From the NCBI RefSeq assembly GCF_018614415.1, contig NZ_JAGGOO010000020.1, positions 1 to 64,000 on the forward strand: 64,000 bases of DNA. The letters are read 5' to 3'. The first letter of the stretch is position 1, and each line of letters begins with the position of its first letter. Position numbers and translations under genes: made by a program. Below the pieces are notes generated by a model. It searched no databases. It saw only the letters and a list, made by a program, of their open reading frames with translations, and was not told the DNA's origin. This DNA comes from Streptomyces sp. ISL-12 (GTDB lineage Bacteria > Actinomycetota > Actinomycetes > Streptomycetales > Streptomycetaceae). Shown here piece by piece: positions 51,458-64,000 of the stretch.

Positions 51458-52288
51458 GTGAGTGCTGACCCGACGCAGGTGCTCGCCTTCGAGACCGACT
51501 GCCACCTCTTCGACGGGTGTGGCTTCGACACAGTCTCTCCGGGCCTGCACTCGTTCCTGTTCGAGCCGCTCATGGGCGACGCGGACGGCGGCGGCTTCTA
51601 CTTCAACAAGCCGATGCTGCTGGCGTTGCTCGGTTCGGTCATCATCGTCGGGTTCTTCTGGGCCGCCTTCGCCCGCCCGAAGGTCGTCCCGGGCAAGCTC
51701 CAGATGGTCGCCGAGGCCGGCTACGACTTCATCCGCCGCGGCGTGGTCTACGAGACCATCGGCAAGCGGGAGGGCGAGAAGTACGTCCCGCTGATCGTCT
51801 CGCTGTTCTTCTTCGTCTGGATGATGAACCTCTGGTCGGTCATCCCGGTCGCCCAGTTCCCGGTCACCTCGATCATCGCCTACCCGATGGTCCTGGCCGC
51901 GATCGTCTACATCCTGTGGGTCTCGCTCACCTTCAAGAGGCACGGCTTCGTCGGCTTCTTCAAGAACGTCACCGGTTACGACAAGTCCCTCGGCGCGGTG
52001 CTCCCGCTGGCCATGACGATCGAGTTCTTCTCGAACCTGATCGTCCGCCCGTTCACCCACGCCGTGCGTCTCTTCGCGAACATGTTCGCCGGCCACACCC
52101 TGCTGGTGCTGTTCACGATCGCGACCTGGTACATGCTGAACGGCATCGGCATCGCCTACTCCGGCGTCTCGTTCGTCATGACCATCGTCATGACCGCCTT
52201 CGAGCTCTTCATCCAGGCAGTCCAGGCCTATGTCTTCGTCCTGCTGACCTGCTCCTACATCCAGGGCGCGCTCGCCGAGCACCACTGA
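51458..52288 (+). CDS. atpB: F1Fo ATP synthase subunit a
   Basis: A 276-residue Fo subunit a with five to six helices. The conserved proton-channel Arg lies in the helix with SNLIVRPFTHAVRLFANMFAGHTLL; the C-terminal helix ends ELFIQAVQAYVFVLLTCSYIQGA. GTG 51458 (SADPTQVLAFETD) has AAGGAG six bases upstream. Part of the proton half-channels at the c-ring. Confidence 0.95.
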   Translation: MSADPTQVLAFETDCHLFDGCGFDTVSPGLHSFLFEPLMGDADGGGFYFNKPMLLALLGSVIIVGFFWAAFARPKVVPGKLQMVAEAGYDFIRRGVVYETIGKREGEKYVPLIVSLFFFVWMMNLWSVIPVAQFPVTSIIAYPMVLAAIVYILWVSLTFKRHGFVGFFKNVTGYDKSLGAVLPLAMTIEFFSNLIVRPFTHAVRLFANMFAGHTLLVLFTIATWYMLNGIGIAYSGVSFVMTIVMTAFELFIQAVQAYVFVLLTCSYIQGALAEHH

Positions 52289-52339
52289 GCGTCCCGGCTC
52301 GCCCCAGCCGTCCGGTGGCCAACCCCCACCGGTCCGTAA

Positions 52340-52582
<243 letters not shown>

Positions 52583-52622
52583 GACGGCCTGACGACCGAC
52601 TCTTTCGACGAAAGGCACTGAT

Positions 52623-53174
52623 GTGAACCCCGCCCTGGTTTTCCTGGCGGCTGAGGGTGAGAAGGAGAACCCCCTCATCCCGCCGTGGCCGGAGCTCGTC
52701 ATCGGCCTGATCGCCTTCGTCATCGTCTTCGGCTTCCTCGCCAAGAAGCTCCTCCCGAACATCAACAAGGTTCTGGACGAGCGTCGTGAGGCCATCGAGG
52801 GCGGTATCGAGAAGGCCGAGGCCGCGCAGACCGAGGCCCAGAGCGTCCTCGAGCAGTACAAGGCCCAGCTGGCCGAGGCCCGGCACGAGGCCGCGCGCCT
52901 GCGCCAGGAGGCGCAGGAGCAGGGCGCCACGCTCATCGCCGAGATGCGCGCGGAAGGCCAGCGGCAGCGTGAGGAGATCATCGCCGCCGGTCACGCCCAG
53001 ATCGAGGCCGACCGCAAGGCCGCCGCGTCCGCGCTGCGGCAGGACGTCGGCAAGCTCGCCACGGAGCTGGCCGGCAAGCTGGTCGGCGAGTCCCTGGAGG
53101 ACCACGCCCGCCAGAGCCGCGTCATCGACCGCTTCCTCGATGACCTCGAGGAGAAGGCAGAGGCGACCCGATGA
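52623..53174 (+). CDS. atpF: F1Fo ATP synthase subunit b
   Basis: 183 residues: one N-terminal helix (about 22-43), then a long charged coiled coil (EAIEGGIEKAEAAQTEAQ to EDHARQSRVIDRF) that forms the peripheral stalk. The start codon is GTG 52623. The stop overlaps atpH by 4 bp (ATGA). Confidence 0.95.
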   Translation: MNPALVFLAAEGEKENPLIPPWPELVIGLIAFVIVFGFLAKKLLPNINKVLDERREAIEGGIEKAEAAQTEAQSVLEQYKAQLAEARHEAARLRQEAQEQGATLIAEMRAEGQRQREEIIAAGHAQIEADRKAAASALRQDVGKLATELAGKLVGESLEDHARQSRVIDRFLDDLEEKAEATR

Positions 53175-53986
53175 ACGGAGCGAGCCGCGAGGCCCTGGCC
53201 GCCGCACGCGAGCGTCTCGACGCGCTGACGGACTCCACGTCCGTGGACGCCGGCTCGCTCGCCGACGAGCTGGCCTCCGTCACCGCGCTGCTCCACCGCG
53301 AGGTGGGCCTGCGCCGGGTCCTCACCGACCCGGCGCAGACCGGCGAGGCCAAGGCCCAGCTCGTGCAGCGCCTCCTCGGCACCCAGGTCAGCGGCACCGC
53401 CGCCGACCTGGTGTCCGGCCTGGTGCGCTCCCGCTGGTCGCAGTCGCGCGACCTGGTGGACGCCCTGGAGGAACTGGCGGACACCGCCGACCTCACCGCC
53501 GCGGAGAAGAACGGCACCCTCGACGACGTCGAGGACGAGCTGTTCCGGTTCGGGCGGATCGTCTCCTCCAGCACGGAGCTGCGGGCCGCGCTGACCGACC
53601 GCAAGGCCACCGCCCCGGCCAAGGCCGCGCTGCTGCGCAGCCTGCTCGGGGGCCGGGCCAAGCCGGTCACGGAACGGCTGGTCACGCGCCTTGTGACCGC
53701 GGCGCGAGGACGTAGCCTGGAGACGGGCCTCGAGTCCCTGTCCAAGCTCGCCGCCGAACGCCGTAACCGCATGGTCGCCGTCGTCACCTCGGCGGTCCCG
53801 CTGAGCGACCCGCAGAAGCAGCGCCTCGGCGCCGCCCTCGCGAAGCTCTACGGCCGCCCGATGCACCTCAACCTCGACGTGGACCCCGGGGTCGTCGGCG
53901 GGATCCAGGTGCAGGTCGGTGACGAGGTCATCAACGGCTCCATCGCGGACCGCCTCGCCGAGGCCGGCCGCCGCCTGGCGGGCTGA
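53171..53986 (+). CDS. atpH: F1Fo ATP synthase subunit delta
   Basis: 271 residues, the length usual for actinobacteria, with the delta/OSCP pattern: an N-terminal helical bundle and a C-terminal VVTSAVPLSDPQKQRLGAALAKLYGR and VGGIQVQVGDEVINGSIADRL. It links the b stalk to F1. It overlaps atpF by 4 bp and is separated from atpA by about 150 bp containing a hairpin. Confidence 0.94.
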   Translation: MNGASREALAAARERLDALTDSTSVDAGSLADELASVTALLHREVGLRRVLTDPAQTGEAKAQLVQRLLGTQVSGTAADLVSGLVRSRWSQSRDLVDALEELADTADLTAAEKNGTLDDVEDELFRFGRIVSSSTELRAALTDRKATAPAKAALLRSLLGGRAKPVTERLVTRLVTAARGRSLETGLESLSKLAAERRNRMVAVVTSAVPLSDPQKQRLGAALAKLYGRPMHLNLDVDPGVVGGIQVQVGDEVINGSIADRLAEAGRRLAG

Positions 53987-54070
53987 ACAGCAACTTCATA
54001 GCAGTACCAGCAGTACGAGCAGTACGTACGTGTACCTACGGCCCGGTTGGGCCGTGCAGAGGATTCACCT

Positions 54071-54101
54071 CTTTCGGGGGGGAGTCCCCATCCCCCCAAA
54101 G
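54071..54101 (+). promoter_or_regulatory. Hairpin between atpH and atpA
   Basis: CTTT...GGGGGG paired with CCCCCC...AAAG, about 40 bp before the atpA start. A smaller GGCCC/GGGCC stem precedes it. It may adjust F1 versus Fo expression or be a processing site; it is not followed by a T-tract. Confidence 0.4.
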
Positions 54102-54139
54102 TGAAACTTCGGGCCCAACAAGGAGAGCAGGGAACCCAG

Positions 54140-55732
54140 ATGGCGGAGCTCACGATCCGGCCGGAGGAGATCCGGGACGCACTGGAGACCTTCGTCCAGT
54201 CGTACAAGCCGGACGCGGCCTCGCGCGAGGAGGTCGGTACGGTCACCCTTGCCGGCGACGGCATCGCGAGGGTCGAGGGTCTTCCCTCGGCCATGGCCAA
54301 CGAACTGCTGAAGTTCGAGGACGGCACCCTCGGCCTCGCGCTCAACCTCGAAGAGCGCGAGATCGGTGCCATCGTCCTCGGTGAGTTCAGCGGCATCGAG
54401 GAGGGCCAGCCGGTCACCCGCACCGGAGAGGTCCTCTCCGTCGCGGTCGGCGAGGGCTACCTCGGCCGCGTGGTCGACCCCCTCGGCAACCCGATCGACG
54501 GCCTCGGCGAGATCGAGACGTCCGGTCGCCGCGCCCTCGAACTGCAGGCCCCCACGGTCATGCAGCGCAAGTCGGTGCACGAGCCGATGGAGACCGGCTA
54601 CAAGGCCGTCGACGCCATGACGCCGGTCGGCCGCGGCCAGCGTCAGCTGATCATCGGCGACCGCCAGACCGGCAAGACCGCCCTGGCCGTCGACACGATC
54701 ATCAACCAGCGCGACAACTGGCGCTCGGGCGACCCGAAGAAGCAGGTCCGCTGCATCTACGTCGCCATCGGCCAGAAGGGCTCCACCATCGCGTCGGTCC
54801 GCCGCGCGCTGGAGGAGAACGGCGCGCTGGAGTACACGACCATCGTCGCCGCCCCGGCCTCCGACCCGGCCGGCTTCAAGTACCTCGCGCCGTACACCGG
54901 CTCGGCCATCGGCCAGCAGTGGATGTACGAGGGCAAGCACGTCCTGATCATCTTCGACGACCTGTCGAAGCAGGCCGACGCCTACCGCGCCGTCTCCCTG
55001 CTGCTGCGCCGCCCGCCGGGCCGCGAGGCCTACCCGGGTGACGTCTTCTACCTGCACTCCCGTCTGCTGGAGCGCTGCGCCAAGCTCTCCGACGACATGG
55101 GCGCGGGTTCGATGACCGGTCTGCCGATCGTCGAGACCAAGGCCAACGACGTCTCGGCGTTCATCCCGACCAACGTCATCTCCATCACCGACGGCCAGTG
55201 CTTCCTGGAGTCGGACCTCTTCAACGCCGGTCAGCGCCCCGCGCTGAACGTCGGTATCTCCGTCTCCCGAGTCGGTGGTTCCGCGCAGCACAAGGCGATG
55301 AAGCAGGTCTCCGGCCGGCTCCGCGTGGACCTCGCCCAGTTCCGTGAGCTGGAGGCGTTCGCCGCCTTCGGTTCCGACCTGGACGCCGCGTCCAAGGCGC
55401 AGCTGGAGCGCGGCCAGCGCATGGTCGAGCTGCTCAAGCAGAACCAGTACGAGCCGATGTCCACCGAGGACCAGGTCGTCTCCGTCTGGGCCGGCACCAC
55501 CGGCCGCATGGACGACGTGCCGGTCGCCGACATCCGCCGCTTCGAGAAGGAGCTCCTGGAGTACCTGCACCGCAAGGAGCAGGGCCTCATGACCTCCATC
55601 CGCGAGGGCGGCAAGATGTCGGACGACACCCTGCAGGCCGTCGGCGACGCCGTCGCGGCGTTCAAGAAGCAGTTCGAGACCTCGGACGGCAAGCTGCTCG
55701 GCGAGGACGCTCCGGCCGCCTCCGCCAAGTGA
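54140..55732 (+). CDS. atpA: F1Fo ATP synthase subunit alpha
   Basis: 530 residues. It has the N-terminal beta-barrel, P-loop GDRQTGKTA (about residues 173-181), and the C-terminal [15 protein letters not shown] and [15 protein letters not shown] 54140 (AELTIRPEE) follows AGGAGAGCAGGG. It provides the non-catalytic nucleotide sites of the F1 hexamer. Confidence 0.97.
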   Translation: MAELTIRPEEIRDALETFVQSYKPDAASREEVGTVTLAGDGIARVEGLPSAMANELLKFEDGTLGLALNLEEREIGAIVLGEFSGIEEGQPVTRTGEVLSVAVGEGYLGRVVDPLGNPIDGLGEIETSGRRALELQAPTVMQRKSVHEPMETGYKAVDAMTPVGRGQRQLIIGDRQTGKTALAVDTIINQRDNWRSGDPKKQVRCIYVAIGQKGSTIASVRRALEENGALEYTTIVAAPASDPAGFKYLAPYTGSAIGQQWMYEGKHVLIIFDDLSKQADAYRAVSLLLRRPPGREAYPGDVFYLHSRLLERCAKLSDDMGAGSMTGLPIVETKANDVSAFIPTNVISITDGQCFLESDLFNAGQRPALNVGISVSRVGGSAQHKAMKQVSGRLRVDLAQFRELEAFAAFGSDLDAASKAQLERGQRMVELLKQNQYEPMSTEDQVVSVWAGTTGRMDDVPVADIRRFEKELLEYLHRKEQGLMTSIREGGKMSDDTLQAVGDAVAAFKKQFETSDGKLLGEDAPAASAK

Positions 55733-55753
55733 CGTAAGGAAGGGACCTGACTC

Positions 55754-58107
<2,354 letters not shown>

Positions 58108-58130
58108 CCCCGGCTGCCGCGTGAGTGAAC

Positions 58131-58165
58131 GAGTGAGGGGGCGGGCGCGTCCCGCCCCCTCACTC
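58131..58165 (+). terminator. Strong hairpin between atpD and atpC
   Basis: GAGTGAGGGGGCGGG/CCCGCCCCCTCACTC, a perfect 15-bp stem with a 5-nt loop. It is far stronger than needed for a spacer. It may terminate part of the transcription and lower epsilon, or protect the atpD mRNA 3' end. Confidence 0.65.
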
Positions 58166-58229
58166 ACGCCCCTTAGACTTGTAACCAACACCCGGCACAC
58201 CCGCCGGGTGGTGACCCGAGGAGCCACCC

Positions 58230-58604
58230 TTGGCTGCTGAGCTGCACGTCGCGCTGGTCGCGGCCGACCGAGAGGTCTGGTCCGGCGAGGCCACCCTGGT
58301 CGTCGCGCGCACCACGTCCGGCGACATCGGCGTCATGCCCGGTCACCAGCCGCTGCTCGGTGTGCTGGAGTCGGGCCCGGTGACCATCCGTACGAGTGAC
58401 GGCGGGACCGTCGTCGCGGCGGTGCACGGCGGTTTCATCTCGTTCGCCGACGACAAGCTGTCGCTGCTGGCCGAGATCGCCGAACTGTCGGACGAGATCG
58501 ACGTCCAGCGCGCGGAGCGGGAACTGGAGCGCGCCAAGGCGGAGGGCGACGCCTCCGCCGAGCGCCGCGCGGACGTCCGACTGCGGGCGGCGTCGGCGCG
58601 CTGA
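58230..58604 (+). CDS. atpC: F1Fo ATP synthase subunit epsilon
   Basis: 124 residues from TTG 58230 (AAELHVALVAADREVW), with GAGGAG upstream. N-terminal beta-sandwich (MPGHQPLLGVLESGPVTIR, HGGFISFADDKLSLLAE) and a C-terminal helical pair (ERELERAKAEGDASAER). It regulates ATP hydrolysis through contact with gamma. Separated from atpD by a hairpin; may be less expressed. Confidence 0.95.
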   Translation: MAAELHVALVAADREVWSGEATLVVARTTSGDIGVMPGHQPLLGVLESGPVTIRTSDGGTVVAAVHGGFISFADDKLSLLAEIAELSDEIDVQRAERELERAKAEGDASAERRADVRLRAASAR

Positions 58605-58629
58605 ACCTGGGCGCCGTGCTATGACGTGA

Positions 58630-58677
58630 CTCAGCCGCGGCTGGGACCGGAGCGATCCGGACCCGGCCGCGGCTGAG
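58630..58677 (+). terminator. Terminator of the atp operon
   Basis: CTCAGCCGCGGC/GCCGCGGCTGAG, a perfect 12-bp stem, with an inner GGGaCCGG/CCGGaCCC stem, 26 bp after atpC. A short T-tract occurs at about 58691-58695. Confidence 0.8.
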
Positions 58678-58726
58678 GCAGATGTGGATGTTTTTACGTT
58701 CCGTTACCTAGGAGACGAGGAGGTCG

Positions 58727-59179
58727 GTGCCGGTGGTCCTCGCTCTGACTGTGTGCGGAATCGTCATCGCCGTCGTGGTGGTGGGACTCTTCGTCTTCGG
58801 CCTGCGCCGCCGGCTGATCCAGCGCTCGGGCGGCACCTTCGACTGCTCCCTGCGCTGGGACGCCCCCGAAGAGGGCGGCGGCGACGGCAAGGGCTGGGCC
58901 TACGGCGTCTGCCGCTACAACGGTGACCGTGTGGAGTGGTACCGCGTCTTCTCGTACTCCCCCCGTCCGCGCCGTGTCCTGGAACGCGGCTCGATCGAGG
59001 TGGCGGGCCGCCGCCTCCCCGACGGGGAGGAGGAGCTGGCCCTGCTCTCCGACGCCGTGGTCCTCGCGTGCGTGCACCGGGGGACACGGCTGGAACTGGC
59101 GATGAGCGAAGACGCGCTGACCGGGTTCCTCGCGTGGCTGGAGGCAGCCCCGCCCGGTCAGCGAGTGAATGTGGCGTAG
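58727..59179 (+). CDS. DUF2550 family membrane protein
   Basis: 150 residues: one N-terminal helix (about 3-27), then a soluble domain with GTFDCSLRWD, GWAYGVCRYNGDRVEWYRVFS and FLAWLEAAPPG. It matches the actinobacterial DUF2550 family encoded next to atpC. Function unknown. GTG 58727 used; GTG 58733 is an alternative. Confidence 0.82.
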   Translation: MPVVLALTVCGIVIAVVVVGLFVFGLRRRLIQRSGGTFDCSLRWDAPEEGGGDGKGWAYGVCRYNGDRVEWYRVFSYSPRPRRVLERGSIEVAGRRLPDGEEELALLSDAVVLACVHRGTRLELAMSEDALTGFLAWLEAAPPGQRVNVA

Positions 59180-59215
59180 CCACATTCACTCTCCCCCGGA
59201 CGAAGTCTGGGGGAG
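59164..59215. terminator. Double hairpin between convergent genes
   Basis: A perfect 12-bp stem AGTGAATGTGGC/GCCACATTCACT (59164-59190), whose loop and stem include the DUF2550 stop codon, followed by CTCCCCCGGAC/GTCTGGGGGAG (59191-59215, one G-T mismatch). It faces the convergent chitinase gene and probably stops both transcripts. Confidence 0.7.
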
Positions 59216-59239
59216 CGTCAACGTCGCTTAGCAGGTCTT

Positions 59240-61066
<1,827 letters not shown>

Positions 61067-61139
61067 GTGCGCCTCCCTTGTATGGGGGATGTCGTGGGCA
61101 TGCCTGACCGACAGGCCCGCAGTGCCGCGAGAATAGAAA

Positions 61140-61171
61140 GGTCTGGACCATAGGTCAATAGGTCTGGACCA
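61140..61171. promoter_or_regulatory. Tandem chitinase direct repeat / DasR-like sites
   Basis: GGTCTGGACCA at 61140-61150 and 61161-61171, 21 bp apart, in the chitinase promoter region. It resembles the 12-bp Streptomyces chitinase direct repeat TGGTCTAGACCT and the DasR element ACTGGTCTAGACCACT, which represses chitin and N-acetylglucosamine genes. Exact match to the consensus is imperfect. Confidence 0.75.
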
Positions 61172-61200
61172 CTGCTCGGCCCGGCTGCCGACGGGCGGTG

Positions 61201-61851
61201 CTACACCCCCAACTCCTGCGCCAGCACCGCCGCTTGCACCCTGCTGCGCAGCCCCAGCTTCGCCAGCAACCGGCTGACGTGCGTCTTCACCGTCGCCTCC
61301 GCCATGTCGAGGCGGTCCGCGATCGCCGCGTTGGACAGCCCCTCGCCGAGGCAGGACAGCACCTCGCGCTCCCGCCGGGTCAACTGGTCGAGGACCGCCG
61401 GGTCGGCCCCGCTCCCGCGGACCGGCTTCGCGGCGAACTCCGCGATCAGCCGCCGGGTGACCGCCGGGGCGACGACGCCCTCGCCGGCGGCCACCGTGCG
61501 CACGGCGGTGATCAGGTCCGCCGCCTCCGTGTTCTTCAGCAGGAACCCGGCGGCGCCCGCGCGCAGCGCCCCGAACACGTACTCGTCCAGGTCGAAGGTG
61601 GTCAGCACCAGGACGTCGGCCAGCCCCTCGGCGACCACCTGACGGGTCGCCGCCACCCCGTCGAGCCGCGGCATCTGCACGTCCATCAGGACCACGTCCG
61701 GCCGCAGTTCACGGGCGAGGGCCACCGCCCGCTCGCCGTCGGCGGCCTCGCCGGCCACCTCGATGTCGGGGGCGCTGCCCAGGATGAGCACCAGGCCGGC
61801 GCGCACGGCGGACTGGTCTTCTGCGACGAGGACCCTGATGGGACGGATCAT
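61201..61851 (-). CDS. NarL-type response regulator (probable ChiR)
   Basis: 216 residues: receiver with Asp11/Asp12, phospho-acceptor Asp57 (VLMDVQMP) and Lys in LLKNTEA; LuxR-type HTH at the C-terminus (LTRREREVLSCLGEGLSNAAIADRLDMAEATVKTHVSRLLAKLGL). It is coupled to the kinase gene by a 4-bp overlap and lies upstream of the chitinase, as chiR does in S. coelicolor. Likely regulates it, possibly by binding at the repeats or near them. Confidence 0.9.
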   Translation of the reverse strand: MIRPIRVLVAEDQSAVRAGLVLILGSAPDIEVAGEAADGERAVALARELRPDVVLMDVQMPRLDGVAATRQVVAEGLADVLVLTTFDLDEYVFGALRAGAAGFLLKNTEAADLITAVRTVAAGEGVVAPAVTRRLIAEFAAKPVRGSGADPAVLDQLTRREREVLSCLGEGLSNAAIADRLDMAEATVKTHVSRLLAKLGLRSRVQAAVLAQELGV

Positions 61852-63023
61852 GAGGATGCTCCCTGATCGAGGGGAAGGGCGGCGCGTACGGTCCACAGCG
61901 CGCCGTCGGGGCCGGCGTCGAAGGTGCCGCCCAGCAGCGCGGCCCGCTCCCGCATGCCGACCAGCCCGGCACCGGAGCCGGGGGCGCGCGGGGCGCCGGG
62001 GTCGCCGTAGGGGCTGGTCACCCGGACGTGCAGGGCGCCGTCGGCGCGGGTGAGGGAGACGCGTACGGGGCCCTTCGCCGCGTGCTTGAGCGCGTTGGTG
62101 AGCGACTCCTGCACGATCCGGTACGCCGCCAGCTCGACCGGCGCGGGCAGGTCCGTGCCGTGGGCCGCGTCGAGGGTGACGTCCAGGCCGTTGGCGTGGG
62201 CGCCGTCCACCAGGGCGCCGAGGCCGTCCAGGGTCGGGGCGGCGGACGGCTCGGTGTCGCCGCCGGTGTCCCGCAGGATGCCGATCAGCCGCCGCATCTC
62301 CGAGAGGCCCTCGACGCTGTTCTCCCGGATCACGCCGAGCGCCTGCCGGGTGGTGGCCGGGTCGTCCAGGGAGAGCGCGGCCGTGGAGTGGATGGCGATG
62401 GCGGACAGGTGGTTGGCGACCATGTCGTGCAACTCCCGCGCCATCCGCGCGCGTTCCGCGGACACCGCCTGGACCCGGTCCATCTCCGCCAGCAGCGCGG
62501 TCTGTTCGGCGCGCAGCCGGGCGGCGTCGGCGGCCTCCCGGTGGTTGCGCACGATCAGGCCGGTGGAGGCGGGGGCGAAGGTGACGACCCCGACCGCCAC
62601 CCCGACCAGCAGCGCCTCGGGCACCCGCCACACCGCGAACGGCACGACCGTGGCCGCCACCGTCAGCAGCCCCGCGATCCACGGGACGCGGCGGGCGGTG
62701 GCCGGGCTGCCGTACAGCACGACGGCGTAGCCGAGGTCGGTGTACATCAGCAGCGTGATCAGGCTGCCCTGGGTCATCGTGTCCAGCACCAGGGCGGCCG
62801 TGCCGATCAGGACGGCGGTGCGCGGCGCGGCCCGGCGCAGCAGCTCGCAGCCCGCGGTGACGGCGAGCGGGAGCAGCAGCGGCCAACGGCCGTCGAACAG
62901 CACGATCGGGTCGTCGGCCGGTCGCACGCCCAGCCCGATGGCCCACAGCAGCACCCCGCCGAGCAGGCCGCCGGCCGCGACGTACACGTCGAAGCGGTGC
63001 GGGCGGGGGAGTCGTACGGCCAT
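61848..63023 (-). CDS. Sensor histidine kinase (HisKA_3; probable ChiS)
   Basis: 391 residues: about five to six N-terminal helices (residues 13-155), dimerisation box RMARELHDMVANHLSAIA (phospho-His199) and a HATPase domain with the N-box SLTNALKHAAKGPVRV and GAGLVGMRERAALLGG near the end. No large extracellular sensor domain is present. Start 63023 (MAVRLPRP) is chosen; 63032 is possible. Forms a two-component system with the overlapping regulator gene. Confidence 0.9.
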   Translation of the reverse strand: MAVRLPRPHRFDVYVAAGGLLGGVLLWAIGLGVRPADDPIVLFDGRWPLLLPLAVTAGCELLRRAAPRTAVLIGTAALVLDTMTQGSLITLLMYTDLGYAVVLYGSPATARRVPWIAGLLTVAATVVPFAVWRVPEALLVGVAVGVVTFAPASTGLIVRNHREAADAARLRAEQTALLAEMDRVQAVSAERARMARELHDMVANHLSAIAIHSTAALSLDDPATTRQALGVIRENSVEGLSEMRRLIGILRDTGGDTEPSAAPTLDGLGALVDGAHANGLDVTLDAAHGTDLPAPVELAAYRIVQESLTNALKHAAKGPVRVSLTRADGALHVRVTSPYGDPGAPRAPGSGAGLVGMRERAALLGGTFDAGPDGALWTVRAALPLDQGASS

Positions 63024-63176
63024 GGCACCCATCCAACACGGCGGGCGCGGCCCCCGCCTGCTCCCCGCGGACGTTCCCGGGCTGCATCTTTCGATGTACG
63101 GGAGGTTCGTCACCGGCGACGACGCCCCGGGCCGCCGGGCGCGGAAGCCTGGAGGGGTGACCGAGAGGAACCCACC

Positions 63177-63743
63177 ATGATCGTCACTCTGATCATCATC
63201 TGCGAGATCGGCTTCTGGGTACTGCTGGCGGCCGGGCTGGCCACCCGCTACCTGCTGCGGATGGAGCGCACCGGCCTCGCCCTGCTGCTGTGCGAGCCGC
63301 TCCTGGAGGTCGTGCTGCTGGTCGTCACCGCGCTCGACCTGAAGAACGGCGCCGACCCGAACTGGACCCACGGGCTGGCCGCGCTGTACATCGGCTACAC
63401 CGTCGGCCACGGCCACCGCACGGTGAAGTGGCTCGACGGCCACGCGGCCCACCGCTTCGACGGCCGCCCGCTGCCGCGGCCCCCGCGCTACGGCATGGCC
63501 CGCGCCGCGCACGAGGGCAAGGTGTGGCTCGGCACGCTGGTCGCCGCGGCCGTCGCGACCGGCCTGCTCCAGCTCGCCATGTGGTACGTCGGCGACCCGT
63601 CCCGCACCACCTCCCTGGAGAGCTGGCAGTACACGGCCTGGCGGGTGGCCGGCATCCACGGCCTGATCGCGCTGAGCTACGCGATCTGGCCGAAGAAGGC
63701 GCCCGCGGGCACGGCCCTGGAGAAGGAGCGGGCCGGCCGCTGA
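63177..63743 (+). CDS. Conserved membrane protein
   Basis: 188 residues with an N-terminal helix (IVTLIIICEIGFWVLLAAGLATRYLL), a second around 42-55, a charged middle (HGHRTVKWLDGHAAHRFDGR) and two more helices (GTLVAAAVATGLLQLAMWYV; VAGIHGLIALSYAIWP). GAGAGGAAC precedes the ATG. I recall a similar 2TM-type protein in this place in other Streptomyces; function unknown. Divergent from the kinase gene; its stop abuts the convergent gene. Confidence 0.78.
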   Translation: MIVTLIIICEIGFWVLLAAGLATRYLLRMERTGLALLLCEPLLEVVLLVVTALDLKNGADPNWTHGLAALYIGYTVGHGHRTVKWLDGHAAHRFDGRPLPRPPRYGMARAAHEGKVWLGTLVAAAVATGLLQLAMWYVGDPSRTTSLESWQYTAWRVAGIHGLIALSYAIWPKKAPAGTALEKERAGR

Positions 63744-64000
63744 CTACCGCTCCCCGCCCGGCACCCACAGCACGTCCCCGACCTCCTTGTTGGCGTACCG
63801 CGCCAGGATGAACAGGAGGTCGGAGAGGCGGTTGAGGTAGGTGGCGGTGAGCGGGTTCATCGTCTCGCCGTGCGCCTCCAGCGCGGCCCACGTCGAGCGC
63901 TCGGCCCGCCGGACCACCGTGCACGCCTGGTGCAGCAGGGCCGCGCCGGGCGTGCCGCCGGGCAGGATGAAGGAGCGCAGCTTCTCCAGCTCGGCGAGGA
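63744..64000 (-). CDS. Cob(I)alamin adenosyltransferase, PduO type (partial)
   Basis: The 3' end of a gene running off the right edge, about 85 codons seen. It matches the PduO-type adenosyltransferase C-terminus: LEKLRSFILPGGTPGAALLHQACTVVRRAER, then TYLNRLSDLLFILARYANKEVGDVLWVPG. The enzyme converts cobalamin to adenosylcobalamin with ATP. The gene begins beyond base 64000. Its stop lies at the immediate end of the convergent membrane protein gene. Confidence 0.88.
   Translation of the reverse strand, partial: LAELEKLRSFILPGGTPGAALLHQACTVVRRAERSTWAALEAHGETMNPLTATYLNRLSDLLFILARYANKEVGDVLWVPGGER

Overview
The window reads as high-G+C actinomycete chromosome, almost certainly Streptomyces. 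Coding sequence is strongly G/C-biased at third positions, GTG and TTG starts are common, and the gene order lysA-hom-thrC-thrB-rho-LCP-rpmE-prfA-prmC-sua5-LMW phosphatase-SHMT paralogue-WecA-like-atpIBEFHAGDC-DUF2550-chitinase-two-component system is, from memory, the S. coelicolor order around SCO5353-SCO5378. WhiJ-type XRE/DUF397/ATPase sets and a pSAM2-like integrative element also fit.

Region 1 (about 1-9773) is a lasso-peptide biosynthetic cluster of the siamycin/MS-271 type. It runs: an ABC exporter; a 42-residue precursor (1960-2088) missed by simple ORF calling; the Asn-synthetase-like cyclase; the RRE protein; the leader peptidase; a second ABC exporter; a MauE-like membrane protein and a CPEC thioredoxin-fold protein, probably for the two disulfides; a CapA-like metallophosphatase-fold protein matching the C-terminal epimerase MslH; and an orphan NarL-type regulator. 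The core differs from siamycin I, as I recall it, only by Gln for Asn at position 8.

Region 2 (9774-16286) is ordinary accessory chromosome: a TetR/SnoaL-like divergent pair with twin operators, an SDR, a WhiJ-like regulatory trio, a doubly frameshifted WXG100-like gene and a VapBC-like toxin-antitoxin pair.

Region 3 (16287-32756) is an actinomycete integrative and conjugative element (AICE) inserted in the 3' end of tRNA-Arg(CCG). A perfect 45-bp repeat bounds it, and paired ATTACG arm repeats lie just inside both ends. The right half holds the backbone: GntR regulator, SCO3933-like protein, TraSA-like FtsK translocase, small spread-type proteins, RepSA-like initiator, Xis and tyrosine integrase. 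The left half is cargo. The standout is a two-gene unit (22132-25658) pairing a Trypco2-domain protein with a 1058-aa trypsin-NTPase-TPR/Sel1 protein. It is A+T-richer than everything around it and contains several TTA codons; it is the best candidate for an undescribed conflict/defence system here.

Region 4 (32713-64000) is core chromosome: tRNA-Arg, a single-domain response regulator, an ArgRS-like protein, lysine/threonine biosynthesis, rho, translation-termination genes, cell-envelope genes and the complete ATP synthase operon with a probable Rex site, followed by a secreted chitinase behind tandem DasR-like sites, its probable two-component system and the 3' end of a cobalamin adenosyltransferase gene cut by the window edge.
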